The notes under the pieces are model-generated. The model ran no database searches. It had not been told where the DNA came from and saw only the letters and a list, made by a program, of their open reading frames with translations. Shown here piece by piece: positions 26,832 to 35,766 of a stretch of 64,000 nucleotides of DNA (positions are counted from its first letter, which is position 1; the number at the start of each line of letters is the position of its first letter). Source of the DNA: an uncultured Mucilaginibacter sp. (GTDB lineage: Bacteria; Bacteroidota; Bacteroidia; Sphingobacteriales; Sphingobacteriaceae); the NCBI RefSeq assembly GCF_946479965.1, contig NZ_CAMLHX010000010.1, forward strand, positions 33,564 to 97,563, read 5' to 3'. Both the position numbers and the translations under genes were made by a program.

Positions 26832-26886
26832 CCCTCATACAAAAATAGCGATGGGTTTAAAACCCATCGCTATTTTTGTATGAGGG
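26832..26886. repeat. REP palindrome C, 55-bp perfect palindrome between RAYT and dxs
   Basis: Two 27-bp arms (26832-26858 and 26860-26886) are perfect reverse complements around a single central A. The REP core (AGCGATGGGTTT) is extended outward by AAAA/TTTT and CCCTCATAC/GTATGAGGG. It begins 1 bp after the RAYT stop codon and ends 7 bp before the dxs end. With T-runs on both strands it would also act as a two-way terminator. Confidence 0.95.
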
Positions 26887-26893
26887 GCGATAA

Positions 26894-28822
26894 TTAACTA
26901 GCTATCGTATGCGCTTTGCGCTGTGCGGCAATGCTTTTAACCTTTATGGCAATATTCGCGGCATCAAAACCACATTCTGCCCAGAGTTCGGGCTGCTCGC
27001 CGTGTTCTACAAAATGGTCGGGGATACCCAGGCGGATAACTTGCGCCTGGTAGTTGTTATCAGCCATAAATTCAAGCACGGCTGTTCCCATACCGCCTTC
27101 CATACAGCCATCTTCAACAGTTATAACCTTGCTGAATTTTTTAAATACCTCGTGGAGTAACGCTTCGTCAATCGGTTTAACAAAACGCATATCGTAATGG
27201 GCCGGGTAATAACCCTCGCCATTAAGTTCGGCAACGGCGTTTACGGCTTCGTTACCTATGTGCCCTATGGTTAATATGGCTACATCTTCACCATCGCATA
27301 TTTTACGCCCCTTGCCAACCGGAACGGCCTTAAACGGACGCTGCCAGTCAACCATAACACCCGTACCACGCGGGTAGCGTATCACAAACGGACCCATGTT
27401 TTCCTGCTGCGCGGTATACATCAGGTTACGCAGTTCTTCCTCGTTCATTGGTGAAGAAACCGTCATATTAGGGATGCAACGCATAAACGCCAGATCGTAA
27501 GCGCCGTGGTGTGTTGCACCATCCGCACCGGCAATACCTGCCCTATCCAAACAAAACACAACATTCAGGTTTTGGATGGCAACGTCATGTATCACCTGGT
27601 CGTAAGCCCGCTGCATAAAGCTAGAGTAGATATTACAAAACGGTACCAGCCCTTGTGTTGCTAAACCCGCCGAAAAAGTAACGGCGTGCTGCTCGGCTAT
27701 GCCTACGTCAAAAGCACGATCAGGCATGGCCTTCATCATCAGGTTTAATGAGCAACCCGAAGGCATAGCAGGCGTTATACCCATTATTTTGGCATTCTGC
27801 TCGGCTAATTCAATTATGCTGTGGCCAAACACGTCCTGATATTTTGGAGGTTGAGGCTTGTCGCTTTTGGTCTTTTTTATTTCGCCGGTTATTTTATCAA
27901 ACAAACCGGGGGCGTGCCATTTGGTCTGATCTTTTTCGGCCAATGCATAGCCTTTGCCTTTAACCGTAATGCAGTGCAGCAGTTTTGGGCCGGGAATATC
28001 GCGCAGATCGCGCAGTACTTTAGCTAAATTTTTAACATCATGCCCGTCAACCGGACCAAAATATCTGAATTTTAAGGCCTCGAAAAAGTTGCTTCGTTTA
28101 AGCAGGGTGCCTTTAATGCTCTTCTCAATTTTAAGCGCCATGTTATAGGCATCAGGACCTATAGACGAGATCTTAGCCAAAACGCTGGCAATATCATCCC
28201 TGAAACGATTGTAGGGCCTGGAAGTGGTTATGCTCGTCAGGTATTCTTTTAACGCGCCAACGTTCGGGTCTATAGACATGTTGTTGTCGTTCAGAATAAC
28301 CAACACGTTGGAGTTGGCTATGCCCGCATGATTCAAAGCCTCAAAAGCCAAGCCTGCGGTCATGGCGCCGTCGCCAATTACGGCAACGTGTTGCCTGTCG
28401 TTCTCGCCTTTGTATTTTGATGCGACAGCCATACCCAATGCTGCCGATATTGAAGTAGAAGAGTGGCCCACGCCAAAAGTATCGTATTCGCTTTCTGAGC
28501 GTTTAGGGAAGCCGCTTAAGCCGCCATAAACCCGGTTGGTATGAAAGTCGTTGCGGCGGCCGGTCAATACCTTGTGCCCGTAAGCCTGGTGACCAACGTC
28601 CCACACTAACTGATCGTAAGGCGTATTGAGGATATAATGCAGCGCTACAGTTAATTCAACCACGCCTAAACTGGCGGCAAAGTGCCCGCCGTTTACCGAT
28701 ACCACATCAATAATGTACTGGCGCAGCTCCTGGCAAACCTGCTCAAGTTGTTCTTCTTTAAGTAGTTTCAGATCAGAAGGCGAGTTAATGCCTTCAAGTA
28801 GTTCACCAGCGGGTACCTGCAT
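26894..28822 (-). CDS. dxs: 1-deoxy-D-xylulose-5-phosphate synthase
   Basis: Dxs condenses pyruvate and glyceraldehyde 3-phosphate with thiamine diphosphate, the first step of the MEP isoprenoid pathway and a branch to thiamine and pyridoxal. The 642-residue protein has WDVGHQAYGHKVLTGR, the ThDP-binding VIGDGAMTAGLAFEALNHAG ending NNMS, GIAEQHAVTFSAGLA with the catalytic Glu, and AGADGATHHGAYD. Length and motifs are normal. Its end faces the RAYT gene, with the 55-bp palindrome between. Confidence 0.98.
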   Translation of the reverse strand: MQVPAGELLEGINSPSDLKLLKEEQLEQVCQELRQYIIDVVSVNGGHFAASLGVVELTVALHYILNTPYDQLVWDVGHQAYGHKVLTGRRNDFHTNRVYGGLSGFPKRSESEYDTFGVGHSSTSISAALGMAVASKYKGENDRQHVAVIGDGAMTAGLAFEALNHAGIANSNVLVILNDNNMSIDPNVGALKEYLTSITTSRPYNRFRDDIASVLAKISSIGPDAYNMALKIEKSIKGTLLKRSNFFEALKFRYFGPVDGHDVKNLAKVLRDLRDIPGPKLLHCITVKGKGYALAEKDQTKWHAPGLFDKITGEIKKTKSDKPQPPKYQDVFGHSIIELAEQNAKIMGITPAMPSGCSLNLMMKAMPDRAFDVGIAEQHAVTFSAGLATQGLVPFCNIYSSFMQRAYDQVIHDVAIQNLNVVFCLDRAGIAGADGATHHGAYDLAFMRCIPNMTVSSPMNEEELRNLMYTAQQENMGPFVIRYPRGTGVMVDWQRPFKAVPVGKGRKICDGEDVAILTIGHIGNEAVNAVAELNGEGYYPAHYDMRFVKPIDEALLHEVFKKFSKVITVEDGCMEGGMGTAVLEFMADNNYQAQVIRLGIPDHFVEHGEQPELWAECGFDAANIAIKVKSIAAQRKAHTIAS

Positions 28823-28996
28823 TTGTTATATTACCGATATTAACTTACAAATTAAGCTAATTATATGATAACTTTTAAAGAAAAAATTAGTTTGTTGCAG
28901 GTGCAATTAATTATAACGACATAGATAGGCGATTTGTTATACGGGGGCAATATCTTTTTCTGATTTACCACCTGAGGCAATAATGGTCGAAATCCC

Positions 28997-29004
28997 TATA
29001 TTTG
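28997..29004 (+). promoter_or_regulatory. -7 box of scpA
   Basis: TATATTTG is a perfect TAnnTTTG match ending 9 bp before the scpA ATG, implying a very short leader. I could not find a convincing -33 element. Confidence 0.45.
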
Positions 29005-29013
29005 GATTAAGCC

Positions 29014-29766
29014 ATGACCGAAGAAAGCTTTGAAATAAAACTGCCGCAGTTTGAGGGTCCGTTTGACCTGCTGCTGTTCTTTATTGAACGGGATGAGCTG
29101 GATATACACGAGATTTCCATCACCCGCATAGCCAACGATTTCCTGGATTACATCCACCACATGACCAGCCTTAACATTGAGCTGGCCAGCGAGTTTATTT
29201 TTGTTGCCGCTACGCTTATGCGCATAAAGGCTAAAATGCTGCTGCCGCGATACGATACCGAAGATGGCGAAAGCGAACTAGATCAAAAAGATGAACTGAT
29301 ACGCCGGCTGATAGAATACAAGAAATTTAAAGAGATTTGCGAAGAGATAAGGCCGATGGAGGAAGAGCGCTTTAAACAGGAGCGCCGGGGTAACATTAAG
29401 TACGATATAGAGCAAACCGAGGCCGTAAAACTGCCGGGCGAAGAATTGGCCGACATAAGCTTATATAAACTGATGATGGTTTACTCCCGCCTGATGCGCA
29501 ATTACCAAAACCGCGCGCAGGAGGTTACGCATACCGTAGTGCAGTACCCATACACCATAGAGGCGCAGAAGAAAGCCATAGATGATCTGTTGCGCATAAA
29601 CAGCCGGCTCGATTTTAAAACCATAGCCGGCAACTCAGAAAACAAAGTGCATTTTGTATACAACTTTTTAGCCGTGCTGGAGATGCTGCAGCAGGAGCTG
29701 CTCGAAATTCAGATCGGGCTGGGATATAACAACTTTTGGGTATCGCCGAAGGAGGCTGCTCAATAA
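29014..29766 (+). CDS. scpA: Segregation and condensation protein A
   Basis: ScpA is the kleisin of the SMC-ScpAB condensin complex that organises the chromosome. The 250-residue protein has the diagnostic N terminus FEIKLPQFEGPFDLLLFFIERDELDIHEISI, here quoted only in part: FEGPFDLLLFFIE at about residues 13-25. It continues with the helical kleisin region and a C-terminal winged-helix (VHFVYNFLAVLEMLQQ, then EIQIGLGYNNFWV). ScpB is not in the window. Divergent from dxs and convergent with the DUF1569 gene, with a degenerate REP between. Confidence 0.95.
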   Translation: MTEESFEIKLPQFEGPFDLLLFFIERDELDIHEISITRIANDFLDYIHHMTSLNIELASEFIFVAATLMRIKAKMLLPRYDTEDGESELDQKDELIRRLIEYKKFKEICEEIRPMEEERFKQERRGNIKYDIEQTEAVKLPGEELADISLYKLMMVYSRLMRNYQNRAQEVTHTVVQYPYTIEAQKKAIDDLLRINSRLDFKTIAGNSENKVHFVYNFLAVLEMLQQELLEIQIGLGYNNFWVSPKEAAQ

Positions 29767-29773
29767 ACAAATT

Positions 29774-29800
29774 GCGACGCGTTTTAAACCCATCGCTATT
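29774..29800. repeat. Degenerate REP palindrome D
   Basis: The right arm AACCCATCGCTATT (29787-29800) is intact; the left arm GCGACGCGTT (29774-29783) differs from the REP core GCGATGGGTT at two positions. It lies between the convergent ends of scpA and the DUF1569 gene. Confidence 0.6.
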
Positions 29801-29803
29801 GTT

Positions 29804-30259
29804 TTACACGCCAAACTGTTCCAAATGATGGTTAAGGTGCTTATAAAACATCACGTTCCATTCATCAGCGGTCAGGCGCCCGAAGGACAGGGATTCGCGG
29901 CCCTCAAAATGATCTTTACCCAATTGGAGGGTATGATCCAGATAATCTAACAAACGTTTTTTCTCCGTCTCAAAATCTCTTCCGTCGCCTATTATAAACG
30001 CTTTGGCGGTAGGTGTATTCCTTTTGTACGGTTTTGGCCCGACCACCACATTTTTTACTACCGTTTTTAAAATTAACCGCAGTAAGAAACCTGGCCTTGG
30101 ATATTTATCAGTATAAGCCATTTCATAGCTAACATTGGTATGCGCCAACATCTGCGACACGTTCATTTTGCCCCACAGGGCAGCTGTTTGCGGCGTTAAT
30201 TTATTGATGCGATCCTTAAGTTCGGTAACATCGGCGGCATTGAAAACGCTTTTAATCAT
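29804..30259 (-). CDS. DUF1569 family (DinB-like) protein
   Basis: The 151-residue helical protein matches DUF1569, part of the DinB/YfiT four-helix superfamily, seen in WGKMNVSQMLAHTNVSYE and the C-terminal YKHLNHHLEQFG. The His residues of these two motifs are the likely metal ligands. The reaction is unknown; relatives are often thiol transferases or stress proteins. A perfect TATATTTG box lies 16 bp upstream of the ATG. Confidence 0.8.
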   Translation of the reverse strand: MIKSVFNAADVTELKDRINKLTPQTAALWGKMNVSQMLAHTNVSYEMAYTDKYPRPGFLLRLILKTVVKNVVVGPKPYKRNTPTAKAFIIGDGRDFETEKKRLLDYLDHTLQLGKDHFEGRESLSFGRLTADEWNVMFYKHLNHHLEQFGV

Positions 30260-30301
30260 GATGAGCGGGTTTGTTCAAATATAGGGTTTAGAATGAATTA
30301 C

Positions 30302-32056
30302 TTATCCCTTCCAAACAGGCAGGTGGAAATAAAATTTAGCGCCCTCGCCCGGCTTACTTTTAACACCGATGCTGCCGCCCTGGGCTATAATAAACTCCTT
30401 TGATATGGCCAGGCCAAGACCACTGCCGGTTTTATTTTGCCCATCCGCAGGTATCTGGAAGTAGCGGTCGAACAGGCGTTCCTGGTATTGCTCTTCAATG
30501 CCTTTACCCTTATCTGTAACAGAAAATTCAAGCGCACCATTTTTTGCAAAAGCCTGTACCGTTACTGCTGAACCCGAAGGCGCGTATCTTACAGCATTCA
30601 GCAAAAAATTAATAAGCACCCAGGCTGTTTTTTCAACATCGGCGTACGCGGCAGGCAGTTCTTCCTCAACTATTTGGTCTATGGTAACATGCTTGCGTTC
30701 GGCATCTTGCCTAACCGCGTTAATGGCATAATTAACTATGGTGTGTGCATCCGCCTGAACAAAGTTTAGCCGCAGGTTACCGGTCTCTACTTGAGCCATA
30801 TCCAATAGTTCAAAAGTGATTTTTAGCAGGCGTTCGGCATCGTCAGTCATATTTTTTGCCAATTGCTGCTGCTCTGTATTTAATTCGCCCACTCTTTGGT
30901 CGGCAAGCAGCTTAAGGCTCATTTTTATGGAGGAGATAGGCGTTTTTAACTCATGCGACAGCGTTGCTATAAAATTAGTTTTAGCTGTATCCTGCTCCTT
31001 AAATTCGGTGATATTCCGTAACACATAAACCTTCCCTGCAGGCATTTGCGTTTTGTTAATAACCTGTGTATGGTCGTCATGGTTAACCGGCACAAATATC
31101 TCGCGGGTCTCAATCTGAAAATGAAGCTCCTTGGAGTTCCTGGTTATTTTGATGAGCCTGTTCGCTTCATCACTACCAAACACCATAGTAAGGAGTTCAT
31201 TTTTGGCAGCTATTTCAGCAGCCGGCCGGCCGGTTATGTTTTTACCTTCAACATTAAAAAGCTTTTTAGCAGCCGTATTAATAAAGAGCAATTCACCGCT
31301 ATCGCTTATGCCGATTATCGCGTCGCGCATTTGCTCAACAATTGTCTCAATCCGTAAATTTTGGGATTGTATTTTGGATAGGTTATTGGTTTCCCACTCA
31401 TTTAGCCGGGCAGCCATCTCGTTAAAAGCATTTGCTACTTCGGCAAATTCATCATGGGTTTTAAACTCAATACGCTGTTTGTAATTTTTGCGGCCAACTT
31501 CGCGTATACCCCTTAACAACACATTCAGCGGGTCGGCAATATAGCCGGGAAAGTTGAAAAAGAAACTGACCAATACCAGAAGCGTGAAAGAAGCAACCAA
31601 TCCCAGAAAAAACAAAGCCTGGCTTTCCGTTTCCCGGGCGGTGTTACTTTTACGCACTATGGCGTTCATGTTTAGTAGTTCAATAGCTTGCAGGTGATTT
31701 CGCAACTTGCTGACTAGTAACTGACTTTGCTGCGGAATTGGCTCGGCCTGTAAAGAATCAAAGGTTGCGCGCAACTGCCTTACTGCTTTGTCTTCACCTT
31801 CTTCAGTTATATTTTTTTCTTCATCTTTAAGCAGGCTGTTGAATAAGGCCTCATTTTTTTTATTAAGCGGAAGTTGATTTTCGTCAATAACCGCCCGCAT
31901 TCCACGCACATAATCCAACGATTTGTAGTTGTCTTTTAATATGACCTCAGCACTGTTTGATATTCTGTTGATGCAGTATAACGCTGCAACTCCAAATGAC
32001 ATCACTACAATAAACAAAAACCCAAATCCCAGCCGGAGCTTATTTTTAACTTTCAT
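30302..32056 (-). CDS. Membrane sensor histidine kinase with HAMP and PAS domains
   Basis: The 584-residue protein has a membrane segment at about 10-30, a periplasmic helical sensor region to about 145, a second membrane segment (about 148-168), HAMP (about 170-225), PAS (about 230-350), and a kinase core with H box TLSHELKTP (His368), N box LLNAVRYAP (about 487), G1 DKGKGI and G2 GSGLGLAI. It follows kup by 48 bp on the same strand and is presumably the partner of the sigma-54 response regulator encoded just upstream of kup, though the two genes are split by kup. The ligand is unknown. Confidence 0.9.
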   Translation of the reverse strand: MKVKNKLRLGFGFLFIVVMSFGVAALYCINRISNSAEVILKDNYKSLDYVRGMRAVIDENQLPLNKKNEALFNSLLKDEEKNITEEGEDKAVRQLRATFDSLQAEPIPQQSQLLVSKLRNHLQAIELLNMNAIVRKSNTARETESQALFFLGLVASFTLLVLVSFFFNFPGYIADPLNVLLRGIREVGRKNYKQRIEFKTHDEFAEVANAFNEMAARLNEWETNNLSKIQSQNLRIETIVEQMRDAIIGISDSGELLFINTAAKKLFNVEGKNITGRPAAEIAAKNELLTMVFGSDEANRLIKITRNSKELHFQIETREIFVPVNHDDHTQVINKTQMPAGKVYVLRNITEFKEQDTAKTNFIATLSHELKTPISSIKMSLKLLADQRVGELNTEQQQLAKNMTDDAERLLKITFELLDMAQVETGNLRLNFVQADAHTIVNYAINAVRQDAERKHVTIDQIVEEELPAAYADVEKTAWVLINFLLNAVRYAPSGSAVTVQAFAKNGALEFSVTDKGKGIEEQYQERLFDRYFQIPADGQNKTGSGLGLAISKEFIIAQGGSIGVKSKPGEGAKFYFHLPVWKG

Positions 32057-32104
32057 AACGAATAGTAAATATCGTGGTAAAAATTTATTAAACAGATGCC
32101 TGAT

Positions 32105-34072
32105 CTAGACCGGCACCTGTTTTAAGGTAACATTGGTAGCCGGGGCAACCACAAGGGGTATTTTTTCTATATGTGTTTCGCTGGTATCCAATCCAAATGC
32201 CTTAGCATCCGTTTGTGCCAGTTTTTTTATGGCGAAGTAGCTGTTCAATATAAACCCATCCTTCACGCTGAATTCGTTGGCGTACGACAGGAATTTCTCC
32301 AGTATCACAAACTGAAAATCGGCGGCCAGGTTAAAATGTTTAAGCGATGGATAACGACTGGTTATGTTAAGCCCCTCGTTGGCTACCATATCCTGCACAA
32401 CCTTGCGGAAAAGCACATTAATGCGCGGCTGAATACGGAAGCCCAACCTGAACTCCACCCTGATCACCCGGTCTTGCTCCAGTTCTTCAACAGTATATTC
32501 CATGGTGTAAGGTTCGTCGGTGCGTTCTATGTGTACAAACCAGTAAACGTTGGCTCTTTTAGGCTTGCGACTGAAAATAGAGTAAATGATCTTCTGTTCT
32601 ATCTGCTTGCTGTTGTTGGCTTTTGTCAGGTAAATAAGATGTGTTGCATATTGCGGTACTGACGTATCGGCGCTCAAAGCATGCAAAATGGGTATTTGCT
32701 CTTTAAGGTCCACAAAAGTAAGAAAGCGGTTATTGATCTTGCGGGCACGGAACCAGATGTACATGGTGAAGAACAGCCCAACCTCAAACAGTACAAAAAA
32801 TAATCTGTGTAATATTTTAACGGCATTGGCTATAAAGAATGAGAACTCCACTGTTAAAAACACGCAGGCTATGGTTGTAACCAGCCACACCGGCCAGTGC
32901 TTTACATAGCGCATAAAGTAGTACATTAACATGGTGGTCATTATCATTGCGATGGTGATGGAGAAACCATAGGCGGCCGTCATTGAGCCAGACGTTTTGA
33001 AATATAAAGTTACCGCCACACAGCCAACGCAAAGTATCCAGTTGATGCTGGGTATATAAATTTGCCCGCGGATGTTGGATGGATACTTGATGGTTATGCG
33101 CGGCCAGAAATTCATGCTAACGGCTTCGCTGATCAGAGTAAATGAGCCGCTTATCAGCGCCTGACTGGCAATAATGGTGGCCAGCGTTGCAATAATAACC
33201 GCCGGTATTATAAAGCCCTGCGGCACTATGGCGAAGAATGGATTGACGCCATTTAGCCCTGCGGGATTAACATTCATTAACACCCACGCTCCCTGACCAA
33301 AGTAATTAATTAAAAGCGCTGTTTTTACGAAGATCCAGCTTACCTGGATGTTTTTTCTGCCGCAATGCCCCAGGTCGGAGTAAAGCGCTTCGGCACCTGT
33401 GGTACATAAAAATACTGCGCCAAGTAGCCAAAAACCTTCGGGATGCAGTACTAAAAGATCATATGCATAAACAGGGTTCAGCGCTTTAAAGATCTGCGGA
33501 TATTCAAAAAGCTGAACAGCGCCCAGCATAGCCAACATCCCAAACCAAACCAGCATTATCGGTCCGAATGATGATCCAACTACCTTGGTGCCAAACTGCT
33601 GAAAGAAGAAAAGCAGCACCAGGATGGCAATTACGATGATGAGAATAACATCGTTACCCGGGACAATAAAACGGGACAAGGCAGGCACCTGGGCCAAGCC
33701 TTCAATAGCTGATGTTACCGAAATTGGAGGGGTAATTATGCCATCAGCTAACAGCATCGCGGCGCCAATAATTGCAGGTGTTGCCAGCCGTTTTCCGTAG
33801 CGTTTTACCAAGGCGTACAGCGAGAAGATTCCCCCTTCGCCGCGGTTATCGGCTTGTAGGGTTATCAGGATATATTTAAATGTGGTTTGTAAAGTAAGCG
33901 TCCAAAACACACATGATAGCGCCCCCAAAACCATAAACGGACCGGCGCTTTTGCCTTCGGTTAAAATGGTTTGAATGGTATAAAGGGGAGATGTGCCTAT
34001 GTCGCCAAAAATAATACCGAGTGTAACCAACATGCCCCCTGCCGAAACTTTCTGAATAGATGATGAATTCAT
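32105..34072 (-). CDS. kup: KUP-family potassium uptake transporter
   Basis: Kup takes up K+ together with protons across the inner membrane. From Met at 34072 it is 655 residues, with the signature GIIFGDIGTSPLYTI at the first membrane helix (about 17-31), about 12 membrane helices to residue 435, and a cytoplasmic C-terminal domain of about 200 residues. A frame from 34123 adds 17 residues, but a sigma-54 promoter (34100-34114) lies within that extension, so 34072 is the real start. It is transcribed into the histidine kinase gene 48 bp downstream. The sigma-54 activator gene precedes it. Confidence 0.95.
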   Translation of the reverse strand: MNSSSIQKVSAGGMLVTLGIIFGDIGTSPLYTIQTILTEGKSAGPFMVLGALSCVFWTLTLQTTFKYILITLQADNRGEGGIFSLYALVKRYGKRLATPAIIGAAMLLADGIITPPISVTSAIEGLAQVPALSRFIVPGNDVILIIVIAILVLLFFFQQFGTKVVGSSFGPIMLVWFGMLAMLGAVQLFEYPQIFKALNPVYAYDLLVLHPEGFWLLGAVFLCTTGAEALYSDLGHCGRKNIQVSWIFVKTALLINYFGQGAWVLMNVNPAGLNGVNPFFAIVPQGFIIPAVIIATLATIIASQALISGSFTLISEAVSMNFWPRITIKYPSNIRGQIYIPSINWILCVGCVAVTLYFKTSGSMTAAYGFSITIAMIMTTMLMYYFMRYVKHWPVWLVTTIACVFLTVEFSFFIANAVKILHRLFFVLFEVGLFFTMYIWFRARKINNRFLTFVDLKEQIPILHALSADTSVPQYATHLIYLTKANNSKQIEQKIIYSIFSRKPKRANVYWFVHIERTDEPYTMEYTVEELEQDRVIRVEFRLGFRIQPRINVLFRKVVQDMVANEGLNITSRYPSLKHFNLAADFQFVILEKFLSYANEFSVKDGFILNSYFAIKKLAQTDAKAFGLDTSETHIEKIPLVVAPATNVTLKQVPV

Positions 34073-34099
34073 GTATTTGTATTTTTTGATACAGGCTTG

Positions 34100-34114
34100 G
34101 CAAGCCTTGTTCCA
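34100..34114 (-). promoter_or_regulatory. Sigma-54 promoter of kup
   Basis: On the minus strand the sequence is TGGAACAAGGCTTGC. It has GG and GC separated by exactly 10 bases and the flanking TGG..TTGC of the -24/-12 consensus (TGGCAC-N5-TTGC), with one mismatch in the first block. The -12 element lies about 28 bp upstream of the kup start codon. The adjacent gene encodes a sigma-54 activator. Confidence 0.75.
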
Positions 34115-34183
34115 AAAAGACAAAAAGTGACTTTATGCAGTCGAAACGCGGTTTTGGTGTTTAAGAACACTGCGTGACCCTAC

Positions 34184-34217
34184 CATTTTGGAAGGGTGCT
34201 GTTTCATTTTGGAAGGG
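34184..34217. promoter_or_regulatory. Direct repeat, probable upstream activator sites for kup
   Basis: CATTTTGGAAGGG occurs at 34184-34196 and again exactly at 34205-34217, a period of 21 bp or two helical turns. The pair lies roughly 70-115 bp upstream of the kup sigma-54 promoter, the usual distance for enhancer sites of NtrC-type regulators. Confidence 0.65.
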
Positions 34218-34302
34218 CAGGAAAATTAAAAAGAAGCGGCGGGCAATGTGATTCCCCTCTCAAGAGGGGAGTCGCTCGGGCCATATTCATTAGAAAGCCT
34301 AA

Positions 34303-35655
34303 CTACCCCAGCCTATACTCATCCAACTTACGGTACAGTGTAGTAACGCCTATCCCCAGCAAGCGTGCCGTCTCCGTTTTGTTGCCGCCGGTATAAACGA
34401 GTATTTTTTTGATGTGTTGCTTTTCAACCCCGGCTAAATCGATAGGGTTATCATCGGCAGTTCCAATTGTAAAGTTGGACGGTAAAAGCGCCGGTGATAA
34501 CGTATCCGAATCAGCCAGTATAACAACGCGCTCCATTACGTTTTTAAGTTCGCGTATATTGCCTTTCCATGGGTTGCCTGTTATCAATTTAATAAAATCA
34601 CCATCCATTTTAACGGCTGATTTACCCATTTTTAAAGAGAACTCTTTTAGGTAATACTCCGCCAAAAGCAAAACGTCAGCCTTCCTGTCGCGCAGTGGCG
34701 GCAGTGGTATGTTAAAAACAGAAAGCCGGTAAAAAAGGTCCATTCTGAAGTTCCCCGCATCGGCATCTTTTTGCAGGTCGCGGTTGGTGGCTGCTATTAT
34801 GCGGATATTAACTTTTGTGGTTTGTGTATCGCCTAACTTTATGAAGCTTTTGTTCTCAATAAGTCGCAGTAGGCGGGCTTGCATCTCCGGCTTAATCTCT
34901 CCAACCTCATCTAAAAATAACGTGCCGTTATGCGCTTCTTCTACCAATCCTTTTTTATCCTTTAAAGCCCCTGTAAAGGCACCTGCTTTGTAACCAAAGA
35001 GTTCGCTTTCCAACAGATCACCGCTAAAGCTGCTGCAGTTTATGGCGACAAATGGCTTAGCCGCACGGTCGCTGCCCTGGTGAATTGCCGACGCGAAAAC
35101 CTCTTTCCCTGTCCCTGTTTCGCCTGTTAACAAAACGGTAGTATCAGTAGCGGCCACTTTTCTGGCAAGCGTTATTGCATCAACAATTGCGGGCGATGTG
35201 CCTATTATATTATCAAAACTAATATTGGCTTTTTCTTTCTTTTTTAACAACGCCGCATTGTACTGAACGGTCGCTTTCTCAAAAGCCTGGTTAACCAGCG
35301 GGATTATTTTATCGTTATCATCGCCCTTGGTAATATAGTTGAACGCACCATTCTGAATGGACTGTACCCCATCGGCAATGGTGCCGTAAGCGGTAAGGTT
35401 GATCACCTCAACAAAAGGTTTTATTTGCTTAATGGCCTTTACCAGCTCCACGCCGTTGGCGTCGGGTAATTTTACGTCGCTTATAACCAATACAACATCT
35501 TCATGATGTAAAATACTCAGGCCCTCTTTTGCCGTATAAGCCTGCAGCACATTAAAACCCTCCAGACTTAAAATACGCGACAACAGATCATTGAGCTTTT
35601 TCTCGTCATCAATAATTAAAACAGATGTTAGCGCAGGCGACTTTTTTGTTTCCAC
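34303..35655 (-). CDS. NtrC-family sigma-54-dependent response regulator
   Basis: The 450-residue protein has a receiver domain (Asp60 in VISDVKLPD as phosphorylation site, Lys110), an AAA+ domain with Walker A GETGTGKE (178-185), the sigma-54 contact loop GAFTGA (225-230) and DEVGEI, and a C-terminal Fis-type helix-turn-helix (TETARLLGIGVTTLYRKLDEY). It should activate sigma-54 promoters after phosphorylation. The start codon is GTG at 35655, with a near-consensus TAATTTTA box ending 4 bp upstream. The most obvious target is kup, whose sigma-54 promoter lies 190 bp beyond this gene's end. Confidence 0.95.
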   Translation of the reverse strand: METKKSPALTSVLIIDDEKKLNDLLSRILSLEGFNVLQAYTAKEGLSILHHEDVVLVISDVKLPDANGVELVKAIKQIKPFVEVINLTAYGTIADGVQSIQNGAFNYITKGDDNDKIIPLVNQAFEKATVQYNAALLKKKEKANISFDNIIGTSPAIVDAITLARKVAATDTTVLLTGETGTGKEVFASAIHQGSDRAAKPFVAINCSSFSGDLLESELFGYKAGAFTGALKDKKGLVEEAHNGTLFLDEVGEIKPEMQARLLRLIENKSFIKLGDTQTTKVNIRIIAATNRDLQKDADAGNFRMDLFYRLSVFNIPLPPLRDRKADVLLLAEYYLKEFSLKMGKSAVKMDGDFIKLITGNPWKGNIRELKNVMERVVILADSDTLSPALLPSNFTIGTADDNPIDLAGVEKQHIKKILVYTGGNKTETARLLGIGVTTLYRKLDEYRLG

Positions 35656-35766
35656 GATATAAAATTAGGATGATTTATGATGAATGACACCTTATGCGCA
35701 TTTATTTCGTCATGTGTTATAATATTCTTAAGTCAACTAGGTTATAAAAGACGCTAAATCATCACA

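Noticed and set aside
34236..34290. Small GC-rich hairpin (CCCCTC/GAGGGG) after the response regulator gene
   Set aside because: No T-run follows on the minus strand, so I do not call a terminator.
35656..35766. Second sigma-54 promoter upstream of the response regulator
   Set aside because: No GG-N10-GC pair with a TGGC/TTGC flank was found in the gap; a TAATTTTA box fits better.
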